Source: Campylobacterales bacterium | Lineage (GTDB): Bacteria > Campylobacterota > Campylobacteria > Campylobacterales > QNZT01 | Reading direction: 5' to 3' | Length of the DNA: 7,416 nt | Assembly: GCA_027080605.1 (NCBI GenBank) | Contig: JALWRO010000093.1 | Span: forward strand, 1-7,416 | Part shown: one piece after another, positions 1 through 6,387 of the stretch | Layout: each line of letters opens with the position of its first letter | Position numbering within the stretch: the stretch's first letter is position 1 | Program-made: the position numbers and the translations under genes | Notes under the pieces: generated by a model | The model's input: only the letters and a program-made list of their open reading frames with translations | Databases searched by the model: none | Told to the model about the DNA's origin: nothing

Positions 1-1086
1 ATATATAACCAATATCTGAAGAAATATAAAAAAGGTAAAAACAAAACGTTTGTATTGAAACATCTTGATGCACTGATGCTGTTGGAAAATGACGCAAATA
101 TCACCAAAAAACTTCAGTTTATCGATTTGGTGCTCTCCAAATATGAAGATTCAGATATTCAAAAAAGGGCACTTGAAGAGAAAGCTAAATTGTTGCTAAG
201 CCGGAAAAGATATAGGGACATTCTGAAAATGAGAGAAAAACTGCGTAAATATAAACTGAACAAGTATATAGACCAGGCTGCTTTACTGGAGACGGAGAAA
301 GCCCTGCAGGAACAGAAGTGTGAAACTGCGATACGAACCATCCAGGACTATAATGTCACCGTTGAAGAGAAGTATGATGACAAACTGTTTATGTGTGAAA
401 TTGAGACTGGAATGTTTAAAGAGGCGATGCAGACAGGCAAAAAATATATCGACAGCAAAGATTTGCATAAAAAGCTAAAATGGCTCTATCTGGTGACAAA
501 ACTCTATCAAAAACTCGATAAAAATAAAAAAGTGATTTTGGTAGGTAATGATGTCTATAAATTGGCAAATTCGCTGGGTGCGTCAAAGTATAAAGATGTG
601 CTGTATGATATTGCAGAAGCTTATTACAATTTGCGTGAATATGATGACTTGATGTTGAAAACAGTACATGAAATAGAAAAACTGTTTCCGGATGATATAC
701 GAAACATCGATCTCTTCATGAAAGTAGTACGCTATGCACAAAAGCGCCAGGATCTGTTATTGGAGATTAATTATGCCAAAAAGGTGATCGATTTACAAAA
801 AAAATACAAAGTGAAGGTATACTCGCCGCGGATCGATATTATATATGCTCACGGATTACAAAAACTTGGAAAATACAAAGAAGCGCTTTTGGTTGTACGT
901 CGACTTGCAACACGTAAATTGACGGATCGACAAAGAGCAGAAGTACTCTATCTTGCAGGGGAGCTGAGTGCCCAGTTGCACCGTAAAAAAGAAGCAATTC
1001 GCTATTTCACTGAATGCGGTGATATTGTGCAGGACAGTGAATGGCAGAAATTGTGTGCTGAAAATTTGCAACTGCTCAGCGAATAG
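1..1086 (+). CDS. TPR-like helical repeat protein, 5'-truncated by the window edge (possible PflA-like C-terminus)
   Basis: The frame is open from base 1, so the gene starts upstream; the TTG at 55 is an internal leucine codon, not a start. 361 codons are visible, ending in TAG. The product is rich in Lys, Leu, Glu and Tyr and almost entirely helical, with helix pairs of about 34-40 residues typical of divergent tetratricopeptide (TPR) arrays. The clearest pairs lie near 585-690 (IAEAYYNLREYDDLM) and 840-1010 (HGLQKLGKYKEALLVVRRLA, then LAGELSAQLHRKKEAIRYF). No membrane segment is seen in the visible part. TPR superhelices usually bind protein partners. The large TPR motility protein PflA of Campylobacter has a similar helical C-terminus, and this could be its equivalent, but that is a recollection of style, not a demonstrated match. 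Other TPR scaffold proteins fit equally well. A 67-bp gap with its own promoter separates it from ilvE. Confidence 0.85.
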   Translation: MYNQYLKKYKKGKNKTFVLKHLDALMLLENDANITKKLQFIDLVLSKYEDSDIQKRALEEKAKLLLSRKRYRDILKMREKLRKYKLNKYIDQAALLETEKALQEQKCETAIRTIQDYNVTVEEKYDDKLFMCEIETGMFKEAMQTGKKYIDSKDLHKKLKWLYLVTKLYQKLDKNKKVILVGNDVYKLANSLGASKYKDVLYDIAEAYYNLREYDDLMLKTVHEIEKLFPDDIRNIDLFMKVVRYAQKRQDLLLEINYAKKVIDLQKKYKVKVYSPRIDIIYAHGLQKLGKYKEALLVVRRLATRKLTDRQRAEVLYLAGELSAQLHRKKEAIRYFTECGDIVQDSEWQKLCAENLQLLSE

Positions 1087-1120
1087 GGATTCTGTGGTGC
1101 GTAATATTAACTATTTTCGC

Positions 1121-1126
1121 TATAAT
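1121..1126 (+). promoter_or_regulatory. Probable -10 box (TATAAT) of the ilvE operon
   Basis: A perfect TATAAT sits in the 67-bp gap after the TPR gene, preceded by a T-rich stretch (TATTTTCGC). No convincing -35 hexamer lies 16-18 bp upstream, as is usual for sigma-70 promoters in Campylobacterota. Transcription would begin near 1133, giving a leader of about 20 nt. That is too short for an attenuator or T-box, so no leader-based amino-acid control is visible. Confidence 0.6.
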
Positions 1127-1153
1127 CAGCACTAAAAACAAACAGGACGGAGA

Positions 1154-2074
1154 ATGGATAAAGCGAACTATATCTGGATGGATGGCAAATTTGTCAACTG
1201 GGATGATGCCAAAGTTCATGTATTGACACATACATTGCACTACGGAAACGGTGCAATCGAAGGGACTAAAGCTTATAAAACAGCAGACGGAAGGTGTGCA
1301 ATATTTAAATTGCCGGAGCATACGAAAAGACTTTTGAACTCTTCCAAAATGACACTGATGAATGTACCTTATACCCTTGAAGAACTGAATCAGGCGCAAG
1401 TTGAGCTATTGCAAAAAAATGAACTTTTTGAAGGAGCGTATATCAGACCGCTGGTCTATCTCGGATACGGTGTAATGGGACTGTATCATAAAGAGGCGCC
1501 GGTAAAGGTAAGCATTTCCGCATGGAAATGGGGTGCATATCTTGGTGAAGAGGGGCTTAAAAGAGGTATTCGTCTGAAAATTTCATCGATGACGCGTACT
1601 CCGAATACGTCAGGTATGGGCAAAGCCAAAGCGGTTGCGAACTATCTGAACTCACAGATGGCGAAATACGAAGCGGTGGAAGCAGGCTATGATGAAGCAC
1701 TGCTCAGAGATGATCAGGGATATATTGCAGAGGCGAGCGGAGCTTGTTTTTTTATGGTACGTGACGGAAAATTGATATCTCCGCCGAACGACAACTCACT
1801 GGAATCTATTACGCAGCAAACTGTCATCGATCTTGCTGAAGATATGGGGATAGAAGTAGTCAGAAGACGTATTACGAGAGAAGAGATTTATATCGCAGAT
1901 GAAGCATTCCTGACTGGAACAGCAGCGGAAGTGACCCCTGTACGCGAAGTCGATGCAAGAATCATTGGCAGCGGTTCACGGGGTGAAATTACAGAGAGGC
2001 TGCAGTCGGCATATTTTGATGTCGTCGCGGGAAAAAATGAAAAATATATTCACCATTTAACATACATTAACTAG
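1154..2074 (+). CDS. ilvE: Branched-chain amino acid aminotransferase
   Basis: This is a cytosolic PLP enzyme that moves the amino group between glutamate and the 2-oxo acids of valine, leucine and isoleucine, the last step of their synthesis. The 306 residues match the usual length of fold-type IV IlvE (about 300-310). Visible family signatures are HTLHYGNGAIEGTKAY (residues 26-41), YIRPLVYLGYG (96-106), the PLP lysine Lys159 in GKAKAVANYLNSQ, Glu193 in AEASGACFF, which should bind the cofactor pyridine nitrogen, and the phosphate-site segment TGTAAEVTPV (255-264). All expected catalytic residues are present. The ATG at 1154 follows an AGGACGGAGA ribosome site. It is the first gene after the TATAAT at 1121 and is followed 14 bp later by the SPFH gene, an order I recall from Campylobacter jejuni (Cj0269c-Cj0268c). 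D-amino-acid aminotransferase or aminodeoxychorismate lyase share the fold, but the signatures favour IlvE. Confidence 0.95.
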   Translation: MDKANYIWMDGKFVNWDDAKVHVLTHTLHYGNGAIEGTKAYKTADGRCAIFKLPEHTKRLLNSSKMTLMNVPYTLEELNQAQVELLQKNELFEGAYIRPLVYLGYGVMGLYHKEAPVKVSISAWKWGAYLGEEGLKRGIRLKISSMTRTPNTSGMGKAKAVANYLNSQMAKYEAVEAGYDEALLRDDQGYIAEASGACFFMVRDGKLISPPNDNSLESITQQTVIDLAEDMGIEVVRRRITREEIYIADEAFLTGTAAEVTPVREVDARIIGSGSRGEITERLQSAYFDVVAGKNEKYIHHLTYIN

Positions 2075-2088
2075 AAAAAAGGAAAACC

Positions 2089-3162
2089 ATGCCAGCAGAT
2101 TTAAACGACTACTTTAACAAAAAAGGTGGCGGGAAAAAGAGTTCGGGTGGCGGTTCAGGTAAACCGACACCACCGAACTTCTTAAAAGACTTTAGCAAAA
2201 AAACAGGACTGCTCTATTTACTGATGGCACTGATTGTCCTGTTCGTCATCGCAAAACCGTTTGTCATTATAGAGTCCGGTGAAGTAGGTATTAAGGCAAC
2301 TGCGGGTAAATATGAACCGGAACCGCTTGGTCCGGGATTTCATGTGTTTTTACCGTTTATTCAAACAGTAAAAATAGTCGATACAAAAGTACGAAGTATT
2401 AACTATACGACTAAACCGAATGACAACATTGCTTTCGGCAGAGAAACCGGTGTACGAAATGCCTCCGCAATAACCGCACTGGACAAACGTGGCTTGCTGA
2501 TCTCCATCGATATTACAGTGCAGTATCGTCTGCGACCGGAAACAGCGCCTCAGACAATAGCAACATACGGTTTTTCATGGGAAGAGAAGATTATCAATCC
2601 GATCGTGCGTGATGTAGTGAGAAGTGTCATAGGGCAATACAAAGCAGAAGAGTTGCCTGTAAAAAGAAACGAGATTGCAACTCAGATAAGGGAAGGGATA
2701 GAAGAGCAGATAGAGAAGAAAAAGGGACATCCTGTTGAATTGGCGACAGTGAATCTCAGAGAGATCATTTTGCCGCCGAAGATTGTTGAGCAGATCGAAC
2801 GTGTTCAGATTGCCAAACAGGAAGCAGATCGTGTCAAACTTGAAGTGGAACGTGCGAAACAGGAAGCAGAGAAGAAAGCAGCGCTGGCACAGGGTGATGC
2901 AGATGCCAGAAAAATACGTGCACAGGGTGCGGCGGACGCTATAAAGATTGAAGCGGAAGCAAAAGCGTATGAAAATACAAAAATAGGGGAGAGCCTGACT
3001 CCAAAAGTGTTGACACTGAAGCAGATTGAAGTACAGGGGAAATTTAACGAAGCATTGCGAACAAACAAAGATGCAAAAATATTCCTGACACCCGGTGGAT
3101 CGGTACCGAATATCTGGATCGATGCCAAAGACAAAGAAAAAACAACATCAGTCAGCCAGTGA
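2089..3162 (+). CDS. SPFH/prohibitin-family membrane protein with HflK-like N-terminus
   Basis: 357 residues. Order: a cytoplasmic-looking Gly/Ser/Lys/Pro-rich N-terminus (1-40; DLNDYFNKKGGGKK), one transmembrane helix (about 41-61), an SPFH/Band 7 domain (about 60-235) starting with the typical IESGEVGIKAT and containing GPGFHVFLPFIQ, then an Ala/Glu/Lys/Gln-rich coiled coil (about 235-295), and a C-terminal tail (300-357). SPFH proteins such as prohibitin, HflK and stomatin form large membrane rings or microdomains and often modulate membrane proteases; the exact role here is unknown. In C. jejuni the SPFH protein beside ilvE (Cj0268c) has been linked, as I recall, to adhesion and invasion, which cannot be its original job in a free-living relative. 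The ATG follows AAAAAAGGA at 2075-2083. No HflC partner gene lies next to it, unlike the usual hflK-hflC pair. Its stop overlaps the hisIE start by one base. Confidence 0.9.
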   Translation: MPADLNDYFNKKGGGKKSSGGGSGKPTPPNFLKDFSKKTGLLYLLMALIVLFVIAKPFVIIESGEVGIKATAGKYEPEPLGPGFHVFLPFIQTVKIVDTKVRSINYTTKPNDNIAFGRETGVRNASAITALDKRGLLISIDITVQYRLRPETAPQTIATYGFSWEEKIINPIVRDVVRSVIGQYKAEELPVKRNEIATQIREGIEEQIEKKKGHPVELATVNLREIILPPKIVEQIERVQIAKQEADRVKLEVERAKQEAEKKAALAQGDADARKIRAQGAADAIKIEAEAKAYENTKIGESLTPKVLTLKQIEVQGKFNEALRTNKDAKIFLTPGGSVPNIWIDAKDKEKTTSVSQ

Positions 3163-3164
3163 TG
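3160..3164 (+). promoter_or_regulatory. TGATG stop-start overlap (translational coupling)
   Basis: The TGA ending the SPFH gene (3160-3162) shares its A with the ATG of hisIE (3162-3164). No Shine-Dalgarno-like purine run stands upstream (CAGTCAGCCAG), so hisIE is probably translated by ribosomes that terminate on the SPFH gene. A GTG at 3159 is in frame one codon earlier, but the overlapping ATG is the more natural start. Confidence 0.65.
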
Positions 3165-3884
3165 CAAACAGAAGATATTGTAAAACGGGTTGACTGGGAA
3201 AAGAGTGAGCTTGTTCAGGTCATTGCCCAGGATTTTCAAACCAATGAAGTGCTGATGCTGGCGTATATGAATGAAGAAGCTCTGAGTAAGACGTTAGCTT
3301 CCGGAAAAGCACACTATTTTTCCCGAAGCAAACAGCGTATCTGGATGAAAGGGGAAAGCAGCGGCAATATGCAGAATGTCAAAGAGATCTATGTAGATTG
3401 CGACAACGATACCATATTGCTAAAAATAGAGCAGATCGGCGGTGCAGCATGCCATACCGGCAGACGTTCGTGTTTTTTTACGAAACTCGATACGGCAGAG
3501 GTTGTTTCAGAAGTTGATGCAACGGTAACACAAAACTATAATGTTGCCGATAAGGTCTATCATGTCATTCAGGAGCGTAAAAAAGCCGATCCGAAAAGTT
3601 CCTATGTTGCGTCACTCTTTCACAAAGGAGAAAATACTATTTTGAAAAAAGTAGTGGAAGAGGCTGGAGAGTTCTGTTTTGCTGTAAAAGATAACGATCC
3701 CAAAGAGATTGTCTATGAAGCGGCAGATCTGGCATTTCATGTGCTTGTAGCTTTAGGAGAGAAAAATATCGATCCTGACCGTATCGGACAAGAACTGGAA
3801 CGAAGGTTCGGTTTGAGCGGTATTGAAGAGAAAAAAATGAGAAAAAGCCATGCACCCGATCCAGATCAAAGCGAGGATAGCTGA
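3162..3884 (+). CDS. hisIE: Bifunctional phosphoribosyl-AMP cyclohydrolase / phosphoribosyl-ATP pyrophosphatase
   Basis: This enzyme catalyses the second and third steps of histidine synthesis in the cytosol: hydrolysis of PR-ATP to PR-AMP, then opening of the adenine ring. The 240 residues are a HisI domain (about 1-115) followed by a HisE domain (about 128-228). HisI hallmarks are WMKGESSGNMQNV (61-73), the metal-binding DCDND (79-83), and GAACHTGRRSCFF (95-107) with Cys97, His98 and Cys104. HisE hallmarks form the EExxE...ExxD pattern of all-alpha NTP pyrophosphatases: EEAGE (166-170) and EAAD (186-189). Both active sites look intact. Fused HisIE is the common form in Gram-negative bacteria. 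The gene lies apart from any other his gene in this window, embedded between membrane-protein genes. Its acidic tail (about 229-240) is read through the 35-bp overlap with the next gene. Confidence 0.95.
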   Translation: MQTEDIVKRVDWEKSELVQVIAQDFQTNEVLMLAYMNEEALSKTLASGKAHYFSRSKQRIWMKGESSGNMQNVKEIYVDCDNDTILLKIEQIGGAACHTGRRSCFFTKLDTAEVVSEVDATVTQNYNVADKVYHVIQERKKADPKSSYVASLFHKGENTILKKVVEEAGEFCFAVKDNDPKEIVYEAADLAFHVLVALGEKNIDPDRIGQELERRFGLSGIEEKKMRKSHAPDPDQSEDS

Positions 3885-4383
3885 TTATCTTCACCATTTG
3901 ACCAACTATGACTATATCGCCTACGGATGGCTGCTTGGTGTTTTGGTTGGATTTTTGCTGCTGGCGATTGCACTTGCCGGCAGATCTCCGAAAACTGCAC
4001 TCTTTATGATTTTCCTGGTATTGCTACTGATGGTGCCAGGACCGTTTCTCATGAAGTATGCACTGGATCAGACAGTGCGAAAAACAGCATTGACCGACTT
4101 GAATACAACACAACTTTCATATGCGAAAAACCTGATTGTTCTGGGAAAAATAGAAAACCGCGGGCGTATTGATATGCAGGGATGTCGTGTTTTTGTGGAT
4201 GTGGTTAAACAAGATCTAAACAAATATAAACAGTTTCTCTACAGGCTCAAGCCTTTGCGTAAGCAGATGCTTAAAATCGAAAAAAAACTTCCCAAAGGTG
4301 GAGCAATGCCCTATAAAATTGTTTTTGATAACTTCGATTTGAAAAAAAAATACAATGTCATTCAAAGTGTGGAGTGTTTCTGA
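3850..4383 (+). CDS. DUF2393-type membrane protein, first of a tandem pair
   Basis: 177 residues. Two predicted membrane helices lie near the N-terminus (about 24-44 and 49-71), followed by a soluble domain of about 105 residues. That domain contains LIVLGKIENRGRIDMQGCRVFVDVV (95-119, shown in part: GKIENRGRI), the strand-turn-strand pattern G-x-I-x-N-x-G seen in small beta-sandwich FxLYD-like domains, and ends in a strand VIQSVECF. I assign DUF2393 from this architecture and from the known pairing of such genes in Campylobacterota. The function is unknown. The ATG lies 35 bp inside hisIE, with only a weak GAGA at 3839-3842, which suggests coupling. The next gene has the same layout and overlaps its stop by one base, so the two products are probably paralogues acting together. 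The side of the membrane on which the soluble domain lies is unclear from the charge pattern. Confidence 0.8.
   Translation: MHPIQIKARIADYLHHLTNYDYIAYGWLLGVLVGFLLLAIALAGRSPKTALFMIFLVLLLMVPGPFLMKYALDQTVRKTALTDLNTTQLSYAKNLIVLGKIENRGRIDMQGCRVFVDVVKQDLNKYKQFLYRLKPLRKQMLKIEKKLPKGGAMPYKIVFDNFDLKKKYNVIQSVECF
4371..4374 (+). promoter_or_regulatory. Ribosome binding site (GGAG) that fixes the second DUF2393 start
   Basis: GGAG lies inside the last codons of the upstream gene, 8 nt before the ATG at 4383. That ATG overlaps the upstream TGA (TGATGATG). The in-frame GTG at 4374 overlaps the GGAG itself and so is unlikely to be the start; the ATG at 4386 is possible but less well coupled. Confidence 0.55.
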
Positions 4384-4910
4384 TGATGCATATGACTATC
4401 ATCCACTGGATTGTCGCGGGAATATTTCTGCTTCTTTTTTTAATTTTGACACTTCTCGCAAGTCGTGAAAAGAACGTTAAAACGATGCTTACGATGATTT
4501 TTGCTTCATTTTTATTAACACTGACTGCAGCGATAATATCAATGGTTGTACTCGACAAGTATACCAAAAAAGCAAAGATTTTGACCTATAAAACACAGCG
4601 TGATATGGCACATGAAAGTGTTATTGTACGCGGTATTCTTCAAAATGTCGGTGCGTATGATATCGGATACTGCACACTGGAAGTGAGGGTATCCAACACA
4701 CCGCGCGGCGGCAGGGCATCATCCTATTTCACGCCGACAAAATCACTGGACTTCATGAAAGGTGCAGGGAACAGAGTCGGTTCGATAACCGCCGAAGAAG
4801 ATGTCGCCGGAAATCTTTCTCCCGGAGAAAAAAAGAAATTTTATATCAGCGTGCGGTTTCCGGGCTATTTTGAAAGTCCAAAGTATAGATTAAAATTATA
4901 TTGCCATTAA
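4383..4910 (+). CDS. DUF2393-type membrane protein, second of a tandem pair
   Basis: 175 residues from the ATG that overlaps the preceding stop. Two membrane helices (about 7-27 and 36-57) are separated by a short basic loop (SREKNVKT), and a soluble domain follows (about 60-175). It carries VIVRGILQNVGAYDIGYCTLEV in part (GILQNVGAYDIGY, 84-96), the same G-x-x-x-N-x-G strand pattern as the upstream protein, then NLSPGEKKKFYISV (144-157) and a final strand YRLKLYCH. This looks like an FxLYD-type beta-sandwich, which is inference from pattern only. The basic loop favours a cytoplasmic loop with both ends outside, but the basic stretch after helix two (DKYTKKAK) argues the other way. It closes the ilvE operon; a new promoter-like box follows 17 bp later. 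I see no catalytic motif. Function unknown. Confidence 0.82.
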   Translation: MMHMTIIHWIVAGIFLLLFLILTLLASREKNVKTMLTMIFASFLLTLTAAIISMVVLDKYTKKAKILTYKTQRDMAHESVIVRGILQNVGAYDIGYCTLEVRVSNTPRGGRASSYFTPTKSLDFMKGAGNRVGSITAEEDVAGNLSPGEKKKFYISVRFPGYFESPKYRLKLYCH

Positions 4911-4926
4911 TTTAAAAATAAAAGAG

Positions 4927-4932
4927 TATAAT
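4927..4932 (+). promoter_or_regulatory. Probable -10 box (TATAAT) of the YeiH-family gene
   Basis: A perfect TATAAT stands in the 58-bp gap between the second DUF2393 gene and the transporter, in A-rich surroundings and without a clear -35 element. Transcription would start near 4939-4940, leaving a leader of about 30 nt that holds the AAAGGA ribosome site at 4956-4961. I see no hairpin terminator for the upstream operon in this gap, so read-through is possible. Confidence 0.55.
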
Positions 4933-4968
4933 ACAACGTTTTTTCAAATTATGATAAAGGATTTATAG

Positions 4969-6009
4969 ATGTTTACACCTGCAAACAGAGCAAATACCTT
5001 TAAAGGTATCGGGCTTGTCGCAATTTTCGCGGTAGCAGCTGTTGCGATTTCTAAGCTTTCGTTTTTCCAAAGTTTACAAATCTCACCACTGATTATCGGA
5101 ATCGTACTGGGTATTTTTTATGCCAATTCACTCAGGAACCAGCTGCCGGAAACCTGGGCGCCGGGAATTATTTTTTCCGCAAAAACTATTTTAAGAACGG
5201 CAATCGTTTTTTACGGATTTCGGATCACTTTTCAGGAAATAGCGGCAGTAGGATTACCTGGTTTGGTTGAAAGTATAGTCATGGTAACTACAACATTTGT
5301 ACTAGGTTCCTACATTGGAATCAAGTTCTTTAAGATGGACAAAGATCTGGCCTTTCTGACAGCGGCAGGTAGTTCAGTGTGTGGTGCCGCCGCGGTACTT
5401 GCAACAGAGCCGGTAACAAAGTCCGAGCCTTATAAAAGCGCGATTGCTGTTTCTACAGTTGTTCTTTTCGGTAGTATTGCTATGTTTCTTTATCCTGTTC
5501 TCTATAAAATGGGTATCTTTGCCATGGATGAAAAAACAATGGGTATTTTTATCGGCGGTACAATTCATGAAGTGGCGCAGGTCGTGGCTGCAGGTGTCGG
5601 TGTCGGCGGACCGGGCAGTGAAGTCGCCAACAGTGCCGTACTGGTAAAAATGACAAGGGTTATTATGATCGCACCGTTGCTGCTGGCACTGGGCTACTAT
5701 CTGGCGAGAACTGCAAAAGCGACAGTTGGCGGAGAAAAAGCAAAAGTAGGTATTCCCACATTTGTTCTCGGTTTCATCGGTATGATTATATTCAATTCAC
5801 TGGTACCGCTTCCGGAAGCGGTGATTGGTACGATCAATACCATCGATACATTTTTACTGACGATGGCGATGACTGCACTTGGCATGGAAACAAATCTGAG
5901 CAAGTTTAAGACTACAGGTGCTGCACCGGTTTATCTGGGCGCTATTATGTTTGTGTGGCTGATCGTAGGCGGATATTTCATTACCAAAGCGATTGTTGCT
6001 ATCTTCTGA
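4969..6009 (+). CDS. yeiH: YeiH-family (putative sulfate exporter, UPF0324) integral membrane protein
   Basis: 346 residues, the usual length of the YeiH family (about 340-350), almost entirely hydrophobic with about 9-11 predicted membrane helices. Family signatures are LIIGIVLGIFYAN (41-53), the re-entrant-like TAAGSSVCGAAAVLATEPV (131-149), where relatives have GTSICGGSA, SAIAVSTVVLFGSIAMFLYP (157-176), and GGTIHEVAQVVAAGVGVG (196-213). The family is named putative sulfate exporter in transporter classification, but for most members the substrate has not been shown; related proteins have been tied to taurine/sulfite or cysteine metabolism. AAAGGA lies 7 nt before the ATG. The gene has its own TATAAT box and no LysR-type regulator beside it in this window, although yeiH genes often have one. 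In a sulfur-oxidising host, export of sulfate or sulfite would make sense, but that is inference. Confidence 0.9.
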   Translation: MFTPANRANTFKGIGLVAIFAVAAVAISKLSFFQSLQISPLIIGIVLGIFYANSLRNQLPETWAPGIIFSAKTILRTAIVFYGFRITFQEIAAVGLPGLVESIVMVTTTFVLGSYIGIKFFKMDKDLAFLTAAGSSVCGAAAVLATEPVTKSEPYKSAIAVSTVVLFGSIAMFLYPVLYKMGIFAMDEKTMGIFIGGTIHEVAQVVAAGVGVGGPGSEVANSAVLVKMTRVIMIAPLLLALGYYLARTAKATVGGEKAKVGIPTFVLGFIGMIIFNSLVPLPEAVIGTINTIDTFLLTMAMTALGMETNLSKFKTTGAAPVYLGAIMFVWLIVGGYFITKAIVAIF

Positions 6010-6025
6010 TACACTCAGGCATCTT

Positions 6026-6307
6026 ATGAGAGGACTTCTCCTCTCTCTGGTGCTCACTGTCTCTCTTTTTCTTTTTCTCGGACTTCCTCTGCAAAAAGCG
6101 CTATTTGGTTTTTTTTACTTCCTTTTGACACCTTTTTTAGTGATTTTCTCTTTTCCTGTATCTATTTTTGTGATGGTTACATTGTTCATGTTGTTTCGGC
6201 GCGTGAACAGTTGCATACGTACGCATCTGCGCTGGGTAGCCTATACGCTTCTTGTTTTGCATTGGGAGGCATGGGGATTTTATTGCAGCAGTTACGTGAA
6301 ATTTTGA
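6026..6307 (+). CDS. Small hydrophobic membrane protein, uncertain; C-terminal frame doubtful
   Basis: 93 codons from the ATG at 6026, 16 bp after the yeiH stop, with a weak AGG at 6017-6019. The first about 58 residues look like real membrane protein: a helix with a basic start (MRGLLLSLVLTVSLFLFLG) and a second long hydrophobic stretch ending in VMVTLFMLFRR. After about 6195 this frame turns odd (several Trp, Cys, Arg and His, e.g. LHWEAWGFYCSSY), while the frame one base back reads smoothly as AREQLHTYASALGSLY and GGMGILLQQLREIL up to a TAA at 6337-6339. The gene may therefore be frameshifted, either in nature or by a base error, with a true end near 6339. Alternatively it may not be a gene at all. 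I do not recognise the family. Co-transcription with yeiH is likely from the spacing. Confidence 0.4.
   Translation: MRGLLLSLVLTVSLFLFLGLPLQKALFGFFYFLLTPFLVIFSFPVSIFVMVTLFMLFRRVNSCIRTHLRWVAYTLLVLHWEAWGFYCSSYVKF
6028..6045 (+). other. Perfect 7-bp hairpin at the start codon of the small frame
   Basis: GAGAGGA (6028-6034) pairs perfectly with TCCTCTC (6039-6045) around a CTTC loop. It begins at the G of the ATG at 6026 and lies 18 nt after the yeiH stop. It is not followed directly by a U-run, although a T-rich tract starts about 15 nt later. It could hinder initiation of the small gene or form the 3' end of the yeiH transcript. Confidence 0.45.
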
Positions 6308-6347
6308 TAACTCTGCATCTTTTCATAATAAATTCATAAATATTTTT

Positions 6348-6353
6348 TATAGT
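6348..6353 (+). promoter_or_regulatory. Weak candidate -10 box (TATAGT) before the heme lipoprotein gene
   Basis: The 80-bp gap 6308-6387 is very A+T-rich and holds TATAGT after a run of T, about 35 bp before the ATG, with a good ribosome site (AAAAGGA, 6373-6379) downstream. No -35 element is visible. In such A+T-rich DNA a one-mismatch box is weak evidence. I see no hairpin terminator in this gap. Confidence 0.3.
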
Positions 6354-6387
6354 TTATCATCTAAAAGTATAGAAAAGGATGGTAATT

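Noticed and set aside
1076..1399. Minus-strand frame of 107 codons across the ilvE start
   Set aside because: It overlaps the promoter and N-terminus of ilvE and shows no ribosome site or recognisable domain.
2805..3239. Minus-strand frame of 144 codons under the SPFH coiled coil
   Set aside because: It is the Ser/Ala/Phe-rich antisense of an Ala/Glu/Lys-rich coiled coil, a common artefact; the plus-strand gene is clear.
3927..4172. Plus-strand frame of 81 codons inside the first DUF2393 gene
   Set aside because: It is rich in Cys and Trp, lacks a ribosome site and lies fully within a better-supported membrane-protein gene.
6010..6336. Read-through extension of yeiH past its TGA (109 open codons in the same frame)
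   Set aside because: The first part of the extension is Ser/Phe-rich and not protein-like, and 346 residues is already the normal family length. Only the far 3' part looks coding, which is better explained by the frame conflict reported above.
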